From contig CAINOM010000498.1 in NCBI GenBank assembly GCA_903851455.1, forward strand, positions 1 through 13,720: a DNA stretch of 13,720 nt, given 5' to 3'. This document shows positions 1-8,000 of the stretch, piece by piece. Under the pieces are notes generated by a model. The model did not search any database, was not told the DNA's origin, and saw only the letters and a list, made by a program, of their open reading frames with translations. Position 1 is the stretch's first letter. Each line of letters starts with the position of its first letter. Source of the DNA: an uncultured Bacteroidota bacterium. Its GTDB lineage: Bacteria; Bacteroidota; Bacteroidia; Chitinophagales; Chitinophagaceae. The translations under genes were made by a program, and so were the position numbers.

Positions 1-794
1 ATATTGATGTCCTGCAGTTGCTGTGTATCCAGTTTACCATTCAGCCAGTCGAGCATCGCGGGCACCTGCTGTATGCGTATACCATGCGCCAGGCAATTGT
101 CCACGAGGTCGTTTAGCTTGCCTTTCTCCATATGTTTATTGGCAAGGATCAGCAATTCTACCCCTTCATGCCGAAGCTTCATCAGGCTGGCTTCGCTGGT
201 ATTGTAAATCGGTATTCCCTCAAGCAGTTTTCCTGCAGTGCTGAACGAATCGTCAAGAAACGCTACAACCTGCATATCTCCGTTTGGCAGGCTGTTCATC
301 ACTTTCTTTATGTGCAGGCCATCGGCAGAAGTATCATAAACCACTACTTTCTTCTTCAGTAGCTTATCACCACCCTGTGAAAGTGATTTGTAAAAATTGA
401 AGCAATACCGTACTGCAAGACGATAAGAGATAATACCAAAGGTGGTAATAAAGAAATTGATGGCAACGATCTGTAGCGTAAAGTAGTTGCCATTCTTTAG
501 CACAAACGTATTAAGTACGACATACAGGAATGCAGCGATCGCATTTACCATCACCAACCGTGACGTGTCCTCGAGATTGGTGAAACGGACAATGCCGGCA
601 TAACTTTTAAATATGTAAAAAAGAACTGCATTGATCACAAGTACTACTCCCATCATAAACCGCATACCAATGCTCACATGCTCCCAATTAAAATTCATTT
701 TAAGCATTCTCGATATGAAAATGCAAAAACAAACCAGGAACAGGTCGAACAAAAAAACTAACCAACGAGGAAGTATACGTATTTTATGCGCCAT
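1..794 (-). CDS. CapD/WbpM-like nucleotide-sugar dehydratase/epimerase, N-terminal part (runs off window)
   Basis: The first 264 residues are visible; the 3' part lies beyond position 1. Four hydrophobic helices are seen at about residues 11-31, 44-62, 80-99 and 107-124. The loop after helix 2 has SYAGIVRFTNLED, matching the 'YRGIWRYTS-ED' segment of membrane-anchored CapD/WbpM polysaccharide proteins. Helix 4 ends in ISYRLAVRY, also typical. A Rossmann-like regulatory domain follows from about residue 144 (KKKVVVYDTSADG, then MQVVAFLDDS and LLEGIPIYN). In this family a catalytic NAD-dependent SDR domain comes next and makes 4-keto-6-deoxy sugars for O-antigen or capsule; it is outside the window, so activity cannot be judged. 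Oddly, the usual GAGxAG turn reads DTSADG. The ATG at 794 gives the expected short basic leader before helix 1. Family assignment is by motif recognition. Confidence 0.82.
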   Translation of the reverse strand, partial: MAHKIRILPRWLVFLFDLFLVCFCIFISRMLKMNFNWEHVSIGMRFMMGVVLVINAVLFYIFKSYAGIVRFTNLEDTSRLVMVNAIAAFLYVVLNTFVLKNGNYFTLQIVAINFFITTFGIISYRLAVRYCFNFYKSLSQGGDKLLKKKVVVYDTSADGLHIKKVMNSLPNGDMQVVAFLDDSFSTAGKLLEGIPIYNTSEASLMKLRHEGVELLILANKHMEKGKLNDLVDNCLAHGIRIQQVPAMLDWLNGKLDTQQLQDIN

Positions 795-848
795 AGAAGT
801 CCATTTAAGCCGTGCTGATATTCTCTAAATCTGATCTGTAGGGTCCTC

Positions 849-952
849 TATACAATAATACAAAAACTTTGTCCGGAAAAATAGCATTAACAGTGAATTA
901 ATCTCCGATTTGTAACCAATTACTAATCCGAACAAAATATTATACAATAATA
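849..952. repeat. Two 12-bp direct copies of TATACAATAATA in the intergenic spacer
   Basis: The exact 12-mer TATACAATAATA occurs at 849-860 and 941-952, start to start 92 bp apart, in the AT-rich spacer between the CapD-like gene (-) and the 67-aa gene (+). On the minus strand each copy contains TATTATTG, one base off the Bacteroidota -7 box TAnnTTTG, so either could be a promoter element of the CapD-like gene. No TTG was seen at the usual distance upstream of either. In such AT-rich DNA a chance repeat is possible. The rest of the 795-1061 spacer shows nothing else I can support. Confidence 0.3.
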
Positions 953-1061
953 GCAAACAATCTGTTAATTCCCTAACCGTTAACATAACAAATATCGCAC
1001 CAATTTTTTCAATTGCACTGCTCCCCGCATGAAATAATCCTTATAAATCTTATCTTGCAGT

Positions 1062-1265
1062 ATGGATACTAATAAGCAACCAACACCAGCAGGCGACAAA
1101 AAAACCGCCGCTCCTGCGAAAAAAGCAGGTCCTGTAAGGCTTCCTTCCAAGCCAATATCATTTTCTAACCACCCTACCGCGAAAGGCGGAAAGCAGGCAA
1201 AAACGATGGTAAACAAGAGCAAAAAAGGCGGAGTGAACCTGATGAAGAAATTATCGGGAATGTAG
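1062..1265 (+). CDS. Small lysine-rich basic protein, 67 aa, function unknown
   Basis: A 67-residue protein with 14 Lys and 1 Arg against only 2 Asp and no Glu, so strongly basic. It has a Pro/Ala/Lys-rich first third (PTPAGDKKTAAPAKKAGP) and a Gly/Lys-rich end (NKSKKGGVNLMKKL). There is no signal peptide, membrane segment or cysteine, and the composition suggests a largely disordered protein. I do not recognise the family; nucleic-acid binding is only a guess from the charge. In favour of a real gene: its stop codon lies 1 bp from the stop of the convergent 188-aa gene, and the coding strand fills the gap without overlap. Against: it is short, no ribosome site or clear promoter precedes it, and an 80-codon frame on the other strand (980-1222) overlaps it. 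That reverse frame reads as a hydrophobic shadow of the Lys/Pro codons. Confidence 0.55.
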   Translation: MDTNKQPTPAGDKKTAAPAKKAGPVRLPSKPISFSNHPTAKGGKQAKTMVNKSKKGGVNLMKKLSGM

Positions 1266-1266
1266 A

Positions 1267-1833
1267 CTACCCTGCTCCCAACCTGAGCATTGCATTATCT
1301 ATCGACTGAAAGAAATCATTCGGCTGGAAAGTTCGCCAGTTAGGGCTATCCATGAGTGTGATATAGTAATCTATGTGCGACCGGTGAAAATCGTACTGGG
1401 TTTGTGATGGCATGTTGATGGCAACGATCCACCCGCCGTCATCCTTTATGTCCTCGCTCCACTCCTCGTAGTAGTCCGTGTCACTGCTGTGAAAATTGAG
1501 TACATTCTCTGTAATGAGTATGTATTTGGCAATGCCTTTTGCAACCATCAGGTCTATCACAGATCTTTTCAGGTGCATCACATCATTTTCCACCGCGTCA
1601 TTCCACTCTCCTATCAGCTCTATAATGGCGTAACTGAGTTCGTAATCTACAAACAGCACTTTCAGGTATAGTGTCTTCGAACCGAATTCATCCCACTGGG
1701 GATGTATATAATAGTTGTACACCGTGTTCGAATATTCAAACTCGCTGTGCTCAACACCGTAAAAGGGAGATAACTCATCCTCTTCTGAATTATATAAATG
1801 CCGCCAGTTGTAAAACGGTTCTATCTCATGCAT
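1267..1833 (-). CDS. Conserved-looking acidic cytoplasmic protein, 188 aa, function unknown
   Basis: A soluble-looking protein with no signal peptide or membrane helix. It is rich in aromatic residues and acidic (about 33 Asp/Glu against 11 Lys/Arg). Notable segments are EPFYNWRHLYNSEEDE at the start, YNYYIHPQWDEFGS near residues 40-52, LFVDYELSYAIIELIGEWNDA near 60-80, and a strongly acidic stretch SDTDYYEEWSEDIKDD near 117-132. It resembles a conserved hypothetical protein I recall from Bacteroidota, but I cannot name a domain or function. The ATG at 1833 is supported by a good promoter just upstream (-7 box ending 23 bp before it). It is probably transcribed alone: the giant gene upstream on the same strand is followed by a palindrome, and its own end abuts the convergent 67-aa gene. 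Confidence 0.85.
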   Translation of the reverse strand: MHEIEPFYNWRHLYNSEEDELSPFYGVEHSEFEYSNTVYNYYIHPQWDEFGSKTLYLKVLFVDYELSYAIIELIGEWNDAVENDVMHLKRSVIDLMVAKGIAKYILITENVLNFHSSDTDYYEEWSEDIKDDGGWIVAINMPSQTQYDFHRSHIDYYITLMDSPNWRTFQPNDFFQSIDNAMLRLGAG

Positions 1834-1855
1834 TCTGACAAATAATGTACCGGTT

Positions 1856-1890
1856 CAAAAGTAACGATAAACTGGGAAAGGAGTACCAAA
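1856..1890 (-). promoter_or_regulatory. Candidate Bacteroidota promoter of the 188-aa gene
   Basis: On the minus strand the exact -7 consensus TAnnTTTG is present as TACTTTTG (1856-1863), with TTTG (1887-1890) 23 bp upstream as the -33 element. The spacing is at the long end of the known 17-23 range. Transcription would start near 1849, leaving a leader of about 15 bases before the ATG at 1833. The prediction rests on consensus and position only. Confidence 0.5.
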
Positions 1891-1949
1891 CAGGCTGCTT
1901 GCGATAAAAAATCAATGGCAACCACATAACGAACAAACCAAAAATACAC

Positions 1950-1972
1950 AGCGGCGCAAATTTTGCGCCGCT
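1950..1972 (-). terminator. Palindromic hairpin, likely terminator of the giant repeat-protein gene
   Basis: Two 11-bp arms (AGCGGCGCAAA and its exact complement) flank a single central base, so RNA from either strand folds into a very stable GC-rich hairpin. It begins 32 bp past the stop codon of the giant gene. Reading on the minus strand, the hairpin is followed after a few bases by TATTTTTGG. The U-run is offset from the stem, so termination may be imperfect. No plus-strand gene ends nearby. Confidence 0.6.
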
Positions 1973-2004
1973 ACATAATTCTCCGTATAAGTGATGGTAA
2001 AACC

Positions 2005-5000
2005 TTAATTCTTCACAAAAGTCCTTGCGCCTATTTTCATTCCATCCTTGACAAATAATACCGAATACACCCCCGACGCAAGCCGGGAAACATCAATCGT
2101 GCCCTTACCATCTGCAAGCAGGCAGCCCTGGATATCTTTGCCCAGCATATCGTATAGCTTCACGCTAACCTCTTCACTATTATTCAGGCCCTTAATCTGA
2201 ACATACACCTTTGAGTCCGCAGGGTTCGGGAACAATGCGAATGTCAAATTCGCTACCGACGTATGAGCCACTTCAACCGAAGGTGGTGTTCTGTAATAAG
2301 TCTTCTGCAGGCAGCCACCATGTGTTGTCAATACCCAGTAAAAATTGCTCGCAAAATCAGGCGATGGCGCGTTATAGGTTTGTGAGGTTGCCCCGGGTAT
2401 CAGCGTTGAGTCAAGGGTCAGGCCGTAATCATAGCCCCACTGGTAGCTGTCCGCAGACCCATCGGTACATGTAAACTCCGGAGCGGAATAAGTTACCCCG
2501 GCGCTCGGAGCCACCGACGAACCTACATTAGCTATAAAAGTATCGGTAACCACACACCCGCTCAGGAAGAACTCACTGGTAACCGTAATCGTAGCTGTGC
2601 CCGCTGATGGGAAGGAAACAAGTAAATTCTGCTTATTTCCGCTCATTGCAAATATCTGCGCATTAAATGCATTCCATGTATACTGAAATCCCGGCGGCTC
2701 AGGAACCCCTGCACCCACATTCATATACTGGGTATTACTGCAAAGGTCTGCACCCGGGTGTACAGATATATGAGGATGCGCCGGGATATCATTAATAATA
2801 ACGGAAGTCCATGCAGTTGATGCGCAAGAGCCAAACACTGTATATATTATGGTATCAAGGCCGGGAACAAGACCAGTAAATACACCATCTGCACTCACGG
2901 AGCCCAGCGGATTAGTAACCAACCATGTGCCGCCTGCTGTACTGTTACTTAGTGTATCTGTAGCATTCGGGCATACTGAGTTGGCTCCGGTAATATTTTC
3001 CAGTGTCACCCCTAACCCGACCGTTATGGGGAAGGTCGTCATTGCACTACTGCAGAAACGGGTAACCTTGTAGGTGATCGTATCGTTGCCCACTGCTACC
3101 GCAGTCACCAGGCCAGTCACAGGGTTCACAACTGCTACCGATGGATCGCTGCTGGACCATACGCCACCTGGTTCACTATCTGTTAGTGTAATAGATGACC
3201 CAAGGCATACAGATGAATAACCACCTATCGCACCCACCACGGCCATAGGCGAAATAGTAACCAGGACAGTTGCGGAACAACCACCAGACAGTGTGTACGA
3301 TATCTCCGCTGTGCCCGCCGACACCGCCGTTATGTGACCAGTGACAGGTGATGCAAACGCCACACCAGGATCACTGCTCGACCAGGTACCACCGCCTATA
3401 GAATCACTGAAGTTGACGGAATTCGGCACACAGAAATAAGTAGTTCCAACTATGTCACCAGGGCTCTGGGTAACGGTAACCACAGCGATCGCATGGCAAA
3501 CAGAGCTGAGGCTGTAAGTTATCGTAGCAATCCCCGGAACCTCTCCGAAAACGATACCAGAAGAAGAGCCCACAGTTGCAATAGATGCATCACTGGTCGT
3601 CCAGTGCCCGCCGGTAGAGCCGTCGTTCAGCCTTACCGTGTCGCCGGTGCATATATGATTTGAGCCAGTCACATCCGCCGGCGTTGAATTCACAGAAACG
3701 GCAAACAAAGCTTTACAACCTGATGCAACGGTATAACTAAAGGTATCTACACCTGGCGCTATGCCTGTCACATTTCCTGCAACGTCTATGCTGGCCAGGC
3801 CATTATGTGCCAGCCAGGAGCCTCCTGTAGTGGCATCACTGAGAAATATAGATGCGCCTACACACACGACAGGAAGCCCGGTAATGGCCGCAGGCGATTG
3901 GTTGACGGTAACGGTAGTTGTTACCATACAATCGGAAGCCATTTTATAAGTGATCGTTGCTGTGCCGCCTGAGACACCAGTCACAACACCAGTTAACGAC
4001 CCCGCAGTCGCGATCGCCGTATTGCTGCTGCTCCAATGCCCGCCCGAAACACCATCGCTCAGTGTGATCGATGACCCCGAACAAACAACAAAACTACTGC
4101 CGGAGATCGCAGTCGGCAGCGCATTTACTGTGATAATTCTTGTCCTTAAGCACCCTGAGCTAAGCTCATAGGTAATGGTGGCGGTTCCCGCGGCAACGCC
4201 CAAAACATCGCCGGACACAAGTCCAATCGATGCAATGGTAGAATCACTGCTGGTCCATGTGCCGCCATGAGTACCATCGCTCAAAGTAGTAAAGCTGCCG
4301 ATACAGATGTTTGGCGCACCGGTGATCGGCACTGGTACCGCATTTACAAAAATACTCTTAGTTGTTTTACAACCGCCCAAAGAATATGTAATAGTAGCAG
4401 TACCGTATGCGCCGCCGGTCACCACACCTGCGCTTGTCACTGGAGCAATAACATAGCTGCTGGTGGTCCAGGTGCCGCCAGATACCGCGTCTGTCAGAGC
4501 GATAGTTCCGCCCACACAGACTGTGCTGCTGCCGGAAATAGGCGCAGGAGCGGCATTAACAGTAACGATTGCGGTTTTATAACAACTGGTACCGATTGTA
4601 TAAGAAATAGTAGCGGTACCCGCCGCCACTCCGGAAACATTACCTGAGGTAAGCGCAACAAAGGCTACACCGGCATTACTGCTGCTCCAGCTGCCACCTG
4701 CCACAGGATCAGTGAGCGATGTAATGCTGCCCACACAAACCGTTCTGGTACCATATATTACTGCTGGAGAGGTCGCCACTGTAACTACTTTCGTAGCCTT
4801 GCAGCCACCCAGCGAATAAGTTATTTCTGAGGTACCAGCAGCAATGCCGGTAATCACACCGGTGCTGCCGCCAACCACGGCCACGGACAAATTGCCGCTG
4901 GTCCATGATCCACCAGCCGTTCCATCACTAAAGGTAATGGTGGAACCACTGCATACACTCCCCGTACCGCTAACGGCCGCCGGATTTACATTCACCGTAA

Positions 5001-8000
5001 CTGTCGCTGTCCTGATACACCCTGTGCCCAACGTATAAGTAATGGTAGACGTACCCAGGGAAATACCAAATGCAACGCCGGAAGTAATACCGACCGTGCC
5101 CACAGAAGGATTGCCGCTGGCCCAGGTACCACCTGTAGAGACATCGCTCAGCGCAGAAATAAGCCCCTGGCAAACATTAAGATTACCTGCTATTACAGCA
5201 GGTAATGGATTAACCGTAACTATAGTTGTGATCCTGCACCCGGTAGGCGCAGTATACGTGATCACAGCAGTACCTGCTGCAACACCAACCACTGCCCCAC
5301 TAGAAGAACCTATAGTTGCCGCAGCCGGATGTGCGCTGATCCAGGTGCCGCCGGTGGCCGCATCAGTCAAAGTAGTGTTAAGCCCCTGGCAAACGTACGC
5401 AACGCCGCCAATAGCCGGTGGCAATAGGTTAACGATGATGGTCTTCGTTGCTGTACAACCCGTGCCTAGCGTATAAATGATATTCGCAGAACCTTCGTTA
5501 ACACCCGTAACGGTGACACCGCCACTTACGGTCGTGACAGTGGTATTATCGCTGCTCCAGGTACCGCCAAAAGTCACATCGCTCATCGTGATCGTACTAC
5601 CGGCACATACAGCACTGGCGCCTGTAATAGCCGATGGCAGCGGATGTACAGTAAATAATACAGTCCGTATACACCCCGTACCAAGTGTATACGTGATGGT
5701 AGTCGTTCCTGCGGTTATAGCGGAGACCGTACCAGCCCCGTCTATAGTCGCCACTCCGGGATTGCTGCTGCTCCACGTCCCGCCCGCTGCCTCAGAAAGA
5801 ACCGTCGTCGCCCCTATGCAAAGACCGGTCAGGCCAATGATCGGTGACGGCAAAGGATCTACAGTTACAATTGTGGTAATTATACAAGTAGTGGGTAACC
5901 GATAAGTAACAAGTGTCGTTCCCGCAGCCACGCCGGTCAATGTACCAGCCGTGAGCGCGATTGTGGCCACAGAAATGTTACTGGTAGACCATGTCCCGCC
6001 AGCCGATGCATCCGTCAGGTTTATTGCATGCCCGGTACATACTTCAACCGGGCCGGCAATAGCCGCAGGCAGCGGGTTTACCGTTACTACTGCGGTGCGC
6101 TTACATCCAGTCGGCAGTGTGTACGAAATATTGTCGGTACCGGCAGTTATTCCGGTTACAAAACCGGCACCGTCAATGCTGGCATTTCCGGAGGCATCAG
6201 CGCTCCACGTACCACCGGTCGTCGGGTCGCTCAGTGACGTCATTAGTCCGGCGCACACGCGCATATAGCCGGCAATGGAATTTGGCAATGGATTTACGGT
6301 GATATTTAATATCGTTTTACAACCGGCCGCAAGCGAATAAGTAATATTCGCAGCACCCGCTGCACTGCCGGTCACTGTGCCCGTTGCTGAGCCTACAGTG
6401 GCTACAGAGGTTGGCGAACTGGTCCAGGTGCCGCCCGCAACACCATCGCTGAGCGCCATCGTGCTGCCGGAGCATAATGCCGTCGGCCCTGAAATAAGCG
6501 ACGGTGATGCGTTCACCGTGATCGTGGCCGTAGCAACACATCCATCCGTCAACGAATAACTGATCGAGGTAGTTCCTGCATGAATACCATTTATAGTTCC
6601 GGTGCCCGGCCCGATCGTAGCAATGGAGGGATCTGCCACACTCCAGGTCCCGCCCGGTGTGCCATCGATTACGGTAAGATAAGCGCCTTCACAAATGCCA
6701 TAAATACCTGTAATAGCATGCGGGGTGGCATTCACAGATAAAGTGGTCATCGTCGAGCATCCTGTACCGAGCTTGTAAGTGATCGTAGCAACTCCTACGC
6801 CTATGCCTACTGCAAGTCCGCTCGACGAACCGATCGTGGCAACAACACCCGGAGTAGCCGCCCATGTGCCTCCGCCCGTGGCATCACTCAGCGAAGTACT
6901 GAAGCCGGTGCAAACAAAAGGAGCGCCAGTGATCGCAACAGGCAAAGGATTGACAGAAACCGTCTTGGTCCGGATACAACCGGTAGCTGCAGTATAAGTA
7001 ATGATGGTCGTGCCTGCGCTCACGGGTATAAGTGTACCCGTTCCAGTGATATCAGCAACAGCCGGTGTGCCCGAACTCCAGGTACCACCGCCGGTGGCGT
7101 CGCTTAAGGTAGCCGTACCACCCATGCACACCGCGGTAGTCCCGCTGATAGCAGCGGGTAAGGCATTTACAACAACGGTAGTAGTAGTTTTACAGCCTGT
7201 GGGAAGTGTATACGAAATAAGAGCAGTGCCCGCAAGTATGCCTGTTACATTGGCCAACGCATCAACGGTAGCTATACTTACATTGCTGCTGCTCCACGCC
7301 CCACCAGCTGCCGCATCAGTCAGGGAGGTAACAAGCCCCGAACATACACTCGTCGTTCCGGTAATGGCCGGCGGCAATGGGTTCACTGTTAGTGTCACAA
7401 AAGCAGCACAACCCGTGCCAAGAGTGTAGGTAATATTCGAGGTACCTGCTCCCAGGCCAGATGCAGCACCAGTCCCGGTTATTGTAGAAATAGAAAGGTC
7501 ACTGCTGCTCCAGGTGCCGCCTGTTGGGGTATCGCTGAAGGTTGTGCTGGCCCCGATACATACATGCCTTGTGCCGGAAATAACAGCAGGTAATTGGTTC
7601 ACCGTCACCACCCGTGTCGCGCGGCAACCCGTCGAAAATGAATAGCTGATCACAGAAGTACCCGCGCTGCTACCCGCTACATTACCAGAGGCGTCAACAC
7701 CAGCAACGGCTACTGTCCCGGAACTCCAGTTACCGCCGGCTGATGCATCGGTAAGCGTAGTACCGGCGCCCACACACATACTTGCCACGCCCGTGATCGC
7801 AGCAGGCGTAGGATTGATCGTCATCACAACGGTAGTGATACACCCCGTACTTGCCTGCTGATAGCTGATAGTCGGATTACCCGTGCCCACTGCTGCGACA
7901 AACCCGGTGCCCGATATAACGGCCAGGGTAGCATCGCTGCTGCTCCAGGTACCGCCGGTTACAGCATCTGTCAGTATGGTCGTTGATCCCACACACAATG

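Noticed and set aside
980..1222. 80-codon minus frame opposite the 67-aa gene, with hydrophobic segments
   Set aside because: The hydrophobicity is the complement of Lys/Pro/Ala codons in the plus gene. It overlaps that gene almost fully and matches nothing.
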